From: Aldehydirespirator sp965203635
GTDB taxonomy: Bacteria > Actinomycetota > Acidimicrobiia > Acidimicrobiales > Aldehydirespiratoraceae
Length of the DNA: 64,000 nt
NCBI GenBank assembly: GCA_965203635.1
Contig: OZ241903.1
Coordinates: 1,302,001-1,366,000, forward strand
Direction of reading: 5' to 3'
This document shows positions 50,534 through 58,930 of this stretch, one piece after another. The stretch's first letter is position 1; the number at the start of each line of letters is the position of its first letter. Position numbers and translations under genes: made by a program. The notes under the pieces are model-generated. The model was not told the DNA's origin and ran no database searches. It was given only the letters and a program-made list of their open reading frames with translations.

Positions 50534-52167
50534 GGGATCTCCTTTCGGGTGCGGGGACGGCCGGAGTCGGCGGGATCCTCGACGAGAGCGAGCGCGGCTC
50601 CCCTCCGGTGGTCGGCTGCGGCCACAGAGCCGGTGAGCTGGGTGCAACGACCGACGATGGTGCAGCTTCCGAACAGGTCGGCGTCGGCGGGCGTCTCGTC
50701 GGCGACCGTGTGGCCGCGCCGGGCCAACTCTGCGTCGAGACCGGCGGGGAAGCCGGGCTCCAGGAACAGCAGATCGCCGGCGTCGGGCAGTCGGGGCGCG
50801 CCCGACAGCCAGCGGGGAGCATCGACCGCCGCCTGCGGGCCGGCCCCGTCGTCGATGATGGCCCGCAGAACCTGGAAGTTGGTCTGCACCTGGCCCCGGC
50901 CGCCGGGAGTGGCCCCGACCAACCGGGTCGCCCCATTCCGGACGTGGTAGCCGACCAGGGTGTGCAGCGGCCGCCGAGACCGGCCCGATCCTCCGGCCCG
51001 ACCGACCCTCGCCGGCTGCTTGGCCAGACGGTCGTTGAGCACGATACCGGTGCCCGGCACCACCACCCGCGACCCGAACTCGTTGAAGAGGCTGTGGATG
51101 AACGTCACCATCAGACCCCCGCTGTCGACCGTCGACAGGCAGGTCGTGTCGCTGCCTGAGGCCCCGGCCGGAGGCGCGGAAGCGCCCGCGGGCGCCAGCA
51201 CCGACCGACGCTGCGCGTCGATCGTCGAGCACCAGCGGTCGAGCGAGTCCTCGCTGAGGACCGGCATTACGTCGGACGCCTCCTGCCAGCTAGCCAACTC
51301 GGCGAGGTCGGTGAAGGCGGCGTGCTTGCAGCGCACCATCAAGTCGATCCGATCGGCGCAACCGTCGATGAAGCGACCGCCCAGCCGCTCGTAGAGCAGC
51401 AGTTGCTGCAACAGCACCCAGCCCATCGACACCGGCGGCGTAACCGACACCTCCGCGGCGCCGTAGCGGACTGTAATGGGCGGCTCGAAGTCGCAGGAGT
51501 GCTCGGCCAGGTCCTCGGCCGACAACAGACCGCCAAGATCGTCCACCGTCTGCACCAAGGCCGAGGCCAGCCGGCCTCGGTAGAAGGCCGACGGCCCACC
51601 GTCTCCGATCTCGCGCAGCGTGCGGGCCAGAGCCGGCAGCCTGAATCCCTCGCCCGCGCCCGTGCCGTTGCCGTCGCAGAACTCCAATACGAACGGATCG
51701 TCTCCACCGACGGCACCCCGGACCCGGTCGAGGGCCCGGACGAAGGCGTCGTCGAGGGCGAACCCGTCCTCAGCGAGAGTGGCCGCCGGCTCGATCAGGG
51801 CTGCGAAGGGCCGGGACCCGTGGCGCTCCCACAGACGCCACCAGGCGTCCACCAGACCCGGGGTCGAGATCGACAGAGGGCCGAAGCGGGGCAGGGTGCC
51901 GCCGGGGATCGAAGCGGTGGCCAGGGCCCGGGGCACCGCGCCGGCGCCGTTGAGCGCCTCCAGCCCGCTCTCCGGACCCGAAACCAGCGCGAAGGCGTCG
52001 CCGCCCAGGCCGCACCACGGCAACTCGCGCACGCACTGCACCGCCGAGGCCGCGATGGCCGCGTCGACGGCGTTTCCTCCCGATGCCAGCACCGCCGCGC
52101 CGGCGTCGGCCGCCTCCCGGCAGCCCGCGCTGATCACAGCTCGCCCAGAGGATGCAGGGTCAGACAA
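50530..52167 (-). CDS. Gamma-glutamyltransferase-family Ntn hydrolase
   Basis: 545 residues. N-terminal AGCREAADAGAAVLASGGNA and VDAAIAASAV are GGT signatures. The autoprocessing nucleophile is T341 in GSDTTCLSTVD. No signal peptide, so the enzyme is cytoplasmic, unlike classical GGT. Removes a gamma-glutamyl or acyl group from an amide. TTG at 52167 overlaps the RidA stop by 8 bp, and its own end overlaps the M24 start, so it is coupled at both sides. It may deconjugate an imported gamma-glutamyl compound (inference). Confidence 0.88.
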   Translation of the reverse strand: MSDPASSGRAVISAGCREAADAGAAVLASGGNAVDAAIAASAVQCVRELPWCGLGGDAFALVSGPESGLEALNGAGAVPRALATASIPGGTLPRFGPLSISTPGLVDAWWRLWERHGSRPFAALIEPAATLAEDGFALDDAFVRALDRVRGAVGGDDPFVLEFCDGNGTGAGEGFRLPALARTLREIGDGGPSAFYRGRLASALVQTVDDLGGLLSAEDLAEHSCDFEPPITVRYGAAEVSVTPPVSMGWVLLQQLLLYERLGGRFIDGCADRIDLMVRCKHAAFTDLAELASWQEASDVMPVLSEDSLDRWCSTIDAQRRSVLAPAGASAPPAGASGSDTTCLSTVDSGGLMVTFIHSLFNEFGSRVVVPGTGIVLNDRLAKQPARVGRAGGSGRSRRPLHTLVGYHVRNGATRLVGATPGGRGQVQTNFQVLRAIIDDGAGPQAAVDAPRWLSGAPRLPDAGDLLFLEPGFPAGLDAELARRGHTVADETPADADLFGSCTIVGRCTQLTGSVAAADHRRGAALALVEDPADSGRPRTRKEIP

Positions 52168-52540
52168 CGGCGACCGCCTCGACTTCGATGAGCATCTCGG
52201 GGTTCTTCAGGCGGGCCACGAACACCGAGGACCGGGCGGGCAAGGGCTCAGGAAAGTGCTTCACCCACTGCTCGTTGAGGGGTCCGGTGGGGGTGCCCTC
52301 CTTGAGGTAGACGGTGGTCTTGACCACGTCGGCCATCGAGGCGCCCGCGGCGGCCAGGATGTTGCCGATGTTGCGCAGCGCCCAATCGGCCTGCTCACCG
52401 ATGTCGCCCATCTCGCCGGTGTCGCGGTTGCGTCCCGCCTGTCCCGCGGTGAACACCAGGTTCCCGACCCGGATGGCCTGACTGAACGGGCCGGTCGGCG
52501 TGGGCGCTCCGTCCGTGCTGATGGCAGTGCGATCGCTCAT
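52160..52540 (-). CDS. RidA/YjgF-family deaminase
   Basis: 126 residues, RidA fold (TPTGPFSQAIRVGNLVFTAGQ in parts, VVKTTVYLKE, and a C-terminal Glu in IEVEAVAVV). RidA hydrolyses reactive enamine/imine intermediates made by amino-acid enzymes; the catalytic Arg is seen in PARSSVFVARL. The ATG overlaps the stop of the ATPase gene upstream (ATGA). Presence among amino-acid-type enzymes supports enamine chemistry in this pathway. Confidence 0.9.
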   Translation of the reverse strand: MSDRTAISTDGAPTPTGPFSQAIRVGNLVFTAGQAGRNRDTGEMGDIGEQADWALRNIGNILAAAGASMADVVKTTVYLKEGTPTGPLNEQWVKHFPEPLPARSSVFVARLKNPEMLIEVEAVAVV

Positions 52541-53559
52541 ATTGCTAGCTCCTGACTGGGGGCGGACTCCTGGGGCTCCGGCGCAGCGCCGGCGATCGTG
52601 CGCCAGTGGTGGCACCGCACCGTGTGCAGGCCGTCGGCCGGACCGACCGGCTCGGGCGCCGGCTCGGCCTCGGCGCACTGGGCGGTGGCGTACGGGCAGC
52701 GAGTGCGGTAGCGGCATCCCGACGGCGGATCGAGGAGGCTGGGCAGCTCGCCGAGCACCAGGCGGCGGGCCGTCTGGAGGCGGGCCGCGCTCTCGGCGTC
52801 GGCTCGGGGCACCGACGAGATCAGGCCATGGGTGTAGGGATGGCGGGGCTCGCCGAACACCTCGGACGCGGTGCCCGTCTCGACGATCTGCCCGAGGTAC
52901 ATCACGGCCACCCGGTCGCTGAGATGGCGCACCACCGACAGGTCGTGGGCGATGAACAGCATGGCCAGGCTCAGCTCGTCGCGCAGTTCGTCGAGGACGT
53001 TGATGATCTGTGCCTGGATCGACACGTCCAGCGCGGACACAGGCTCGTCGCAGACCAGCACGGCCGGGTCGGTGACGATGGACCGGGCGATGCCGACCCG
53101 CTGCTGCTGCCCGCCGCTCAGCTCGCTGGGAAGGCGGTCGGCCACCGCGGCCGGCAGCCCCACCAACTCCATCGCTTCAGCCACCGCTTTGGCCCGGCCG
53201 GCCCGGTCGCCGATGCCGTGAACCCTCAGCGGCTCGCCGATGAGGGTCGACACGTTCATGCGGGGGTCGAGCGAGCCGCGGGGGTCCTGGAACACCATCT
53301 GGATGCGGTGGCGCATGCGGCGCAACTCCCGCCGCGACAACGAGCCGAGGTCGGTGTCCTCCAGTCGCACCAAGCCCCTCTGCATCGGCACCAGCTGCAT
53401 GATGGCCCGAGCCAGCGTGGACTTGCCGCACCCGCTCTCCCCCACCAGGCCCAGGGTCTCGCCGGTGGTCAGATGCAGCGACACCCCGTCCACCGCGGTG
53501 ATGCGGCCCGCATCGGTGTCGAACTCCACGACGACATCGTCCACCTCGAGAACGCTCAC
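52537..53559 (-). CDS. Oligopeptide/dipeptide ABC transporter ATPase (DppF/OppF type)
   Basis: 340 residues. Walker A GESGCGKSTLAR, Q-loop MVFQDPRGSLDPRMNV, signature LSGGQQQRVGIARS, Walker B VLVCDEPVSALD, and the C-terminal oligo_HPY zinc-like Cys set (RYRTRCPYATAQC). GTG/ATG start at 53559 overlaps the stop of the partner ATPase (53556). Energises uptake of a peptide or similar solute. Confidence 0.93.
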   Translation of the reverse strand: MSVLEVDDVVVEFDTDAGRITAVDGVSLHLTTGETLGLVGESGCGKSTLARAIMQLVPMQRGLVRLEDTDLGSLSRRELRRMRHRIQMVFQDPRGSLDPRMNVSTLIGEPLRVHGIGDRAGRAKAVAEAMELVGLPAAVADRLPSELSGGQQQRVGIARSIVTDPAVLVCDEPVSALDVSIQAQIINVLDELRDELSLAMLFIAHDLSVVRHLSDRVAVMYLGQIVETGTASEVFGEPRHPYTHGLISSVPRADAESAARLQTARRLVLGELPSLLDPPSGCRYRTRCPYATAQCAEAEPAPEPVGPADGLHTVRCHHWRTIAGAAPEPQESAPSQELAI

Positions 53560-54581
53560 GGAGTCCTCCCCCAGGGGCGGCCCGCGTCGGTGGTGTCCTT
53601 GGCCCGGTCAGCGGCCAGCCAGCAGGCGCTGACATGCTCAGGACCCACCGCCACCTCGGGCGGCACCTCGGACCGGCAGCGGTCGACGGAATAACTGCAC
53701 CGCGGCGCGAAGGCGCACGACGAGCCGCCCCCGCCGGTTATGGGCGGCTGGCCGGGAATGGGGTGCAGCCGCCCCGTGTGGGCGTCCTCGAAGCGGGGCA
53801 CCAGGCGCAGCAGCCCCTCGGTGTAGGGGTGGTTGGCCCGGTCGAAGAGATGGGTCATCGAAGCCTTCTCCACCAGCTTGCCCGCGTACATGACCTGCAC
53901 GTCCTCGCAGGTGGCGGCAACCACCCCGAAGTCGTGCGTGATGAGCATCAAGGCCATGTCCTCGGACCGGCGCAGCTCGTCGAGCAGCAGCAGGATCTCG
54001 GCCTGCACGGTCACGTCGAGGGCGGTAGTGGGCTCATCCGCGATCAGCAGGCGGGGCCGGCAGGCGATGGCCAGCGAGATCATCACCCGCTGGCGCATGC
54101 CGCCGCTGAAGCTGCTCGGGAGCTCTGCGGCCCGCTGCTCGGGATCGGCGATGCCGACCCGGGCCAGCAGCTCTACCGCTTCGGCGGCGGCCTCGGATCG
54201 GCCCATGCCCCGGTGAAGGCGCAGCGACTCGGCGATCTGCTCGCCCACCGCCATCAGGGGATTGAGCGACGTGAGTGGATCCTGGAAGATCATGCCGATC
54301 TGCCCGCCGCGCACATCCCGCAGCCTGCGCTCGTCGATGCGCAACAGATCCAAACCGTCAAAGTGGACAGACCCGGAGATGTGCACATCGTCGGTGATGG
54401 CGAACAGGCGCAGCAGTGCCCGGGCGGTCACGCTCTTGCCGCTGCCGCTCTCGCCCACCACGCCCAAGGAGGCGCCGGGCGCCATGGTGAAGCTGACGCC
54501 GTCCACGGCATGCACCGGACCCGAGGCGGTGCGGAACGTGACGTGGAGGTCTTCAACCTCGAGCAGCGGCATGCCGCTCAT
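53556..54581 (-). CDS. Oligopeptide/dipeptide ABC transporter ATPase (DppD/OppD type)
   Basis: 341 residues. Walker A GESGSGKSVTAR, Q-loop MIFQDPLTSLNPLM, signature FSGGMRQRVMIS, Walker B LLIADEPTTALDV, C-terminal Cys motif SSCAFAPRCSYSVDRC. ATG at 54581 overlaps the permease stop (ATGA). Confidence 0.93.
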   Translation of the reverse strand: MSGMPLLEVEDLHVTFRTASGPVHAVDGVSFTMAPGASLGVVGESGSGKSVTARALLRLFAITDDVHISGSVHFDGLDLLRIDERRLRDVRGGQIGMIFQDPLTSLNPLMAVGEQIAESLRLHRGMGRSEAAAEAVELLARVGIADPEQRAAELPSSFSGGMRQRVMISLAIACRPRLLIADEPTTALDVTVQAEILLLLDELRRSEDMALMLITHDFGVVAATCEDVQVMYAGKLVEKASMTHLFDRANHPYTEGLLRLVPRFEDAHTGRLHPIPGQPPITGGGGSSCAFAPRCSYSVDRCRSEVPPEVAVGPEHVSACWLAADRAKDTTDAGRPWGRTP

Positions 54582-55477
54582 CCGGCGGCCCCCGAGCGGG
54601 CTTCCCAGTAACGGCCCAGCAGGTTGAGCACCAGCACCGAGATGCCCAGCAGCACGCCGGGCAGGATCGTGAGCCACCAGGCCACCGCAAGCAGGGGCCG
54701 TCCCTCGGAGATCAGCAGCCCCCAGGTGGTGTCGGGGGGCTGCACGCCCACCCCCAGGAAGCTGAGACCGGCCTCCGAGAGCATCACGTGTCCGATCTCC
54801 ACCACGCACAGCACCAGGATGCGGGGCGCCACGTTGGGCAGCAGGTGGCGGCCCAGAATGGTCGCGGTGGAGCAACCGGTGGCGATGGAAGCCTCGATGA
54901 AGGTCTCCTCCCGCAGCCGGAGGGCCTCGGCCCGCACCACCCGGGCGAAGATCGGCCACACCAGACACGGCAGCACCACGAGCAGGATGAACACGCTCGG
55001 CCCGAGCAGGCTGAGCAGCAGGATGGCAACCAGGAACATGGGCATGGCCGTCTGTGCCTCGCCCAACCGCATCAGCAGACGGTCGGTGCGTCCGCCGAAG
55101 TAGCCGCCCAGCAGGCCGAACAGCACGCCCAAGGCCGCACCGATCAGGGTGGCGGTGACCGCTATGAACAGGGTGAGGCGGGTTCCGACCACCATGCGGG
55201 AGAACAGGTCCCGACCCAGGCTGTCGGTTCCCAGCAGGTGCAGGCCCTGGGACGAGGACTCCCCCGGCCCCAGCAGGCGGGCCCGCAGGTTCTGGGCGTC
55301 GTGGTCGTGCGGGGTGAACACGTCGGGCACGATCGAGGCCGCCACCAGCAGCAGCAGGAAGAGCACCAGCAGGATCCAGCCCCGGCTGCCCAACATATCG
55401 ATCAGGCGACCCCAGACGCGGTGCTGCGACGTGCCGGCCGGGCCCTCGCCCGTGCGCTTGGCGACTGCGATGCTCAT
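54578..55477 (-). CDS. Dipeptide-type ABC transporter permease (DppC)
   Basis: 299 residues, six helices. N-terminal LGTDSLGRDLFSRMVVGTR motif and EAA loop EASIATGCSTATILGRHLLP are typical of DppC/OppC. ATG at 55477 shares one base with the TGA of dppB (TGATG), so tightly coupled. Confidence 0.93.
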   Translation of the reverse strand: MSIAVAKRTGEGPAGTSQHRVWGRLIDMLGSRGWILLVLFLLLLVAASIVPDVFTPHDHDAQNLRARLLGPGESSSQGLHLLGTDSLGRDLFSRMVVGTRLTLFIAVTATLIGAALGVLFGLLGGYFGGRTDRLLMRLGEAQTAMPMFLVAILLLSLLGPSVFILLVVLPCLVWPIFARVVRAEALRLREETFIEASIATGCSTATILGRHLLPNVAPRILVLCVVEIGHVMLSEAGLSFLGVGVQPPDTTWGLLISEGRPLLAVAWWLTILPGVLLGISVLVLNLLGRYWEARSGAAG

Positions 55478-56517
55478 CAGGTGGCCGTGATCCGGCGGTC
55501 GATGAACTGGTAGCCCATGTCGATCAGAAGGTTGCTGAAGATCACGAAGGCACCGGCGATGATGACCGCGGCCTGGAGCACGAAGAAGTCCTGGCGGTGG
55601 GCGGCATCGATGGTCAGCAGGCCGATCCCGGGCCAGGCGAAGACGTACTCGATGGCGAACACCGCGCCGCCCCACATGCGCACGTACTCCCAGCCGACGA
55701 TGGTGGCGGTGGTGACCCCGGTGTTGCGCACCACGTGACGGCGCAGGATGTCCCACTCGGTGAGGCCCTTGCTGCGGGCCACGGTGACGTACGGCTTGGA
55801 CATCTCCTCGAAGGTGGCCGACCGCACGAGCTGGAAGATGCGGCCGCCGTGGACGATGCCCAGAGTGGCCGCGGGCAGAACGATGCTCGCCGTCTCGAAC
55901 CGGCCCGAGGTCGGCAGCCAGCCGAGCTGCACCCCGAACATCAGGATCAGCAGCAGTCCCAGCCAGAAGTTCGGCACCGACAGCGCGGTCACCGACGCCA
56001 GGTTCGAGGCCTTGTCGAAGGGCTTGCGGGCCCGCGCCCCGGCCACGACCCCCGGTATCACCCCGAGCACCGCGGCCGCTCCCAGGCCGACGACAGTCAG
56101 ATAGATGGTGGAGGGCAGCGCCTCGGTGACCGCATCGATGGCGGGCCGCTGTTGCCAGGTCGACTCCCCGAAGTCGAGACGGGCCAGGTCGACCAGGTAC
56201 TCCCAGTAGCGCTCGGTGACCGGGCGGTCCAGGCCGAACTGGCGGTGGATCTTGGCTATGTGCTCATCAGTGGCGTCGACCGGGGCGAACACCAGTGCCG
56301 GGTTCCCGACGACGTGGGCCAGGAAGAAGATCACCGTCACCACGAGCAGCAGCACGACGGTGCCGTCGCGCAGCCGCCGCAGCAGCAGGCCGAGCAGCGA
56401 CCCCTTGGAGGCGAGGCGATCTGCCCCGGGCTGCAGATCGCGCAGCCGTCGCAGCAGCCGGCCGCGGCGCGACTGTGGCGACGGCGCCGTTGTCGCCGTC
56501 GTCTCCTGCATTCCCAT
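55477..56517 (-). CDS. Dipeptide-type ABC transporter permease (DppB)
   Basis: 346 residues with six helices. Long hydrophilic N-terminus of about 50 residues before the first helix (VVLLLVVTVIFFLAHVVGNP) and the classical DppB loop LGLDRPVTERYWEYL. EAA loop VARSKGLTEWDILRRHVVRN. 95 bp after the binding-protein gene, separated by a strong hairpin. Confidence 0.93.
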   Translation of the reverse strand: MGMQETTATTAPSPQSRRGRLLRRLRDLQPGADRLASKGSLLGLLLRRLRDGTVVLLLVVTVIFFLAHVVGNPALVFAPVDATDEHIAKIHRQFGLDRPVTERYWEYLVDLARLDFGESTWQQRPAIDAVTEALPSTIYLTVVGLGAAAVLGVIPGVVAGARARKPFDKASNLASVTALSVPNFWLGLLLILMFGVQLGWLPTSGRFETASIVLPAATLGIVHGGRIFQLVRSATFEEMSKPYVTVARSKGLTEWDILRRHVVRNTGVTTATIVGWEYVRMWGGAVFAIEYVFAWPGIGLLTIDAAHRQDFFVLQAAVIIAGAFVIFSNLLIDMGYQFIDRRITAT

Positions 56518-56547
56518 CGTTACCTATGGACGCTCAGCCCCGCCGGA

Positions 56548-56575
56548 GCCCGGCTCGGGTCACCCCGAGCCGGGC
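56548..56575 (-). terminator. 12-bp perfect hairpin between SBP and permease genes
   Basis: GCCCGGCTCGGG (56548-56559), 4-nt loop, CCCGAGCCGGGC (56564-56575). No T-run, so likely partial termination or an mRNA-stabilising 3' end after the binding-protein gene, giving more binding protein than permease. The half at 39220-39243 has the same arm sequence. Confidence 0.55.
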
Positions 56576-56612
56576 CGGCAGGTCAACAACAAGACACCCT
56601 GACGCGGATGTC

Positions 56613-58463
56613 CTAGTTGAGGCTCATCTCCGACACGAGGTACTCGTCGTCGAGCCGGGGCTGCCAGTCGAGACGCTCCGTCGCGCCGTAGATCAGGTCC
56701 TGCTGAAGCAGGTAGATGGCATGCGGGTTCTCATGCAGCCGGGCCCATGCCCTCTGGTAGAGGATGTGGCGCAGGTCCTGGTCGGTCGTCGAGCCGGCCT
56801 GCTCGAAGAGGTCGGTGACCAACTCGTCGCACAGCTTGGAGGACGAGCCGCCGCACACCAGGAAGTTGCGGGTGCGGGCCCCGTCGAACCACTCGTTGGA
56901 GTTCCAGCCGTAGCGTATGTCGTAGGCGCCGGGCTGGTCGCCCTTGATCCGGCTGCCGGCGCGGAAGCGGGTCCACTCGGTGAGCCGCACCTCAGTGTCG
57001 AAGCCGATGTCGTTCAGCATCGTGGCCACCGCCTGGGTGGTCTCCACGCCGCGCAGGTACCGGCCGATCGGCGCGTAGATCTCGAGCGGCAAGGGGTTGT
57101 CCTCGTTCCAGCCGTGCGACTCCATGATCTCGCGGGCCTGATCCGGGTCGTACGGGAACGGGCCGATGTCGGGGTTGTAGCCGAGCATCCCCGGCGACAG
57201 GTGCTGGGCGTCGTTGGGCCGCGCGTAGCCCTCGTAGAGCGTCTCGGCGATCAGCTCCTTGTCCACGGCCAGGTTCATGGCGACGCGGATCTCGGGCGGG
57301 GCCAGATCGGGACGCAGGGCGTTGAGCGCGAGGTAGCTGTACTCGGTGGCGGGCACGCTGAGCGCCTGGGGCACCAGCGGAACCTGCTCGGGCAGGATGT
57401 CGAGCACCAGGTCGACCTCACCGGCCTGCAGTGCGGCCAGCGACGTCTGCTTGTCGGGGATGAACCGCACCGTGAACGCGTCGATCGAAGGCGCATCGCC
57501 CCAGTAGTTCGCGTTCCGCACCGCGGTGATCTGCTGGCCGCGCTCCCAGGACTCGAACATGTAGGGACCGGTCCCCACCGGGTTCTCACCCACCGTGTCG
57601 GCCGTGCCGGGCGCGAAGATGGGGAGCTGCGCTATCTGCAGCGGCAGGGTGGCGTTGACCCCGTCGGTGTGGATGTCGACGGTGTAGGCATCCGCTGCCT
57701 CGACGCTGGTGATGCCTCGGATGTACGAGTCTCGCTGGGTCGAGTAGTCCGGGTCCAGCATGCGGTTAAGGGCATCCGCCACGGCCTGGGCATTGAGGTC
57801 CTGACCGTCGTGGAAGGTCACACCCTCACGCACCGTGAAGCGCCAGGTGTCGTCGTCCACCACCTCGGGCCAGCTCGTGGCCAGCACCGGTACCAGTGCG
57901 GTCGAGGGGTCCCGTCCCAGCAGGGACTCGAACAGGTTGGCGGTCACCACCCGCGAGCTGCGGTCGTTGACGGCCTGCGGATCGAGCGTGGAGGGCTCGG
58001 TGGTGACGGCGATCGTGACCCTTCCGGGATCTCCGGTCGGCGCGGCCTCCTCCACCATCTCTTCCTCGGCGGCCATGGCGGCCTCCGCGGCGGCCGCTTC
58101 AGCCTCGGCTGCTCGCGACTCGGCTTCAGCCGCGGCCTCTTGCGCCGCGGCAGCCTCAGCCTGGGCCGCCTCCAGGGCGGCCTGCGCCTCGGCCTGCTGC
58201 TCCGCGCTCGCCTCGGCCGCGGCAGCCTCCGCGGCAGCCAGAGCCTCCGCGGCGGCGGCAGCCTCCGCGGCAGCCGCGTCGGCCTCGGCCCGGGCAGCGT
58301 CGGCGTCGGCCTCAGCCTGCGCGGCCTCAGCCTCCGCGGCCGCGACCGCGGCGGTGTCGACCACAGGCGCGGCCGGCTCGTCGTCGCCGCAGCTCGCGGC
58401 GACTAGCGAGAGGACGAAGAGCGCCGCGAGCGGCACCCCCAATCTCTTCCAGATGTATCGCAT
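56613..58463 (-). CDS. Peptide-type ABC transporter substrate-binding lipoprotein with long stalk
   Basis: 616 residues. Lipobox AASC (C25), then about 110 residues of Ala/Glu-rich continuous helix (for example AEADADAARAEADAAAAEA), then the SBP_bac_5 fold (from about 150; VTTEPSTLDPQAVNDRSSR in parts, AYTVDIHTDGVNA, GTGPYMFESWERGQ). Normal family members are about 500-540 residues and lack the stalk. It would hold the binding lobe far from the membrane, in a thick wall. Ligand unknown. AAAGGAGG precedes the ATG. Confidence 0.9.
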   Translation of the reverse strand: MRYIWKRLGVPLAALFVLSLVAASCGDDEPAAPVVDTAAVAAAEAEAAQAEADADAARAEADAAAAEAAAAAEALAAAEAAAAEASAEQQAEAQAALEAAQAEAAAAQEAAAEAESRAAEAEAAAAEAAMAAEEEMVEEAAPTGDPGRVTIAVTTEPSTLDPQAVNDRSSRVVTANLFESLLGRDPSTALVPVLATSWPEVVDDDTWRFTVREGVTFHDGQDLNAQAVADALNRMLDPDYSTQRDSYIRGITSVEAADAYTVDIHTDGVNATLPLQIAQLPIFAPGTADTVGENPVGTGPYMFESWERGQQITAVRNANYWGDAPSIDAFTVRFIPDKQTSLAALQAGEVDLVLDILPEQVPLVPQALSVPATEYSYLALNALRPDLAPPEIRVAMNLAVDKELIAETLYEGYARPNDAQHLSPGMLGYNPDIGPFPYDPDQAREIMESHGWNEDNPLPLEIYAPIGRYLRGVETTQAVATMLNDIGFDTEVRLTEWTRFRAGSRIKGDQPGAYDIRYGWNSNEWFDGARTRNFLVCGGSSSKLCDELVTDLFEQAGSTTDQDLRHILYQRAWARLHENPHAIYLLQQDLIYGATERLDWQPRLDDEYLVSEMSLN

Positions 58464-58507
58464 TTTGCTGTTTCCTCCTTTGGGTCTGTGAATTGAATTC
58501 ATCAGAT

Positions 58508-58930
58508 CTAGGTGCCTTGGGAACCGTGGAATTGGTCCGCGGCCGCGGCCGCGATCTCGTGGTCGATCTGGGGGGAGCCCCCGCCCACACCGATGGCGCC
58601 CACGCAAACGCCGTCGGAGAACAGAGGCACGCCGCCGGGATTGACGGTGACCCCTCCGGGGATGATGTCCACGAGACTGGTGGGGAACAGGGGCCGGTCG
58701 GCCCACTGCGCGACGAGATCCTTGGTGGGCTTGGCGAAGGCGGCCGCCAGCCGGGCCTTGCCCATGGCCATGTAGGGGCCGTGCCAGCGCTTGCCCCGCA
58801 CCACTACCAGGGGATGGCCGGCGTCGTCGTGCACGGCCACGGTGGCGTTGATGCCGCGGGTGGCCCCGATGGCCCGGGCCTGGTGCACCAGCTCGAGCGC
58901 CTGCTCAACGTCCATCGCTGTGTCGTCCAT
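58508..58930 (-). CDS. GlcG/HbpS-family protein
   Basis: 140 residues. The family pattern starts LVHQARAIGATRGINATVAV and continues AGHPLVVVRGKRWHG to GVPLFSDGVCVGAIGVGGGS and the C-terminal DHEIAAAAADQF. Members bind haem or small carboxylates (GlcG in glycolate clusters). The gene starts inside the end of the amidohydrolase gene (26-bp overlap), and ATG 58915 is an alternative. It could be a small accessory in the pathway. Confidence 0.85.
   Translation of the reverse strand: MDDTAMDVEQALELVHQARAIGATRGINATVAVHDDAGHPLVVVRGKRWHGPYMAMGKARLAAAFAKPTKDLVAQWADRPLFPTSLVDIIPGGVTVNPGGVPLFSDGVCVGAIGVGGGSPQIDHEIAAAAADQFHGSQGT

Noticed and set aside
48918..50936. Long leftward frame covering cupin, M24 and part of GGT
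   Set aside because: Only its last 118 codons are the real cupin gene. The upstream part is out of frame with the M24 and GGT genes.
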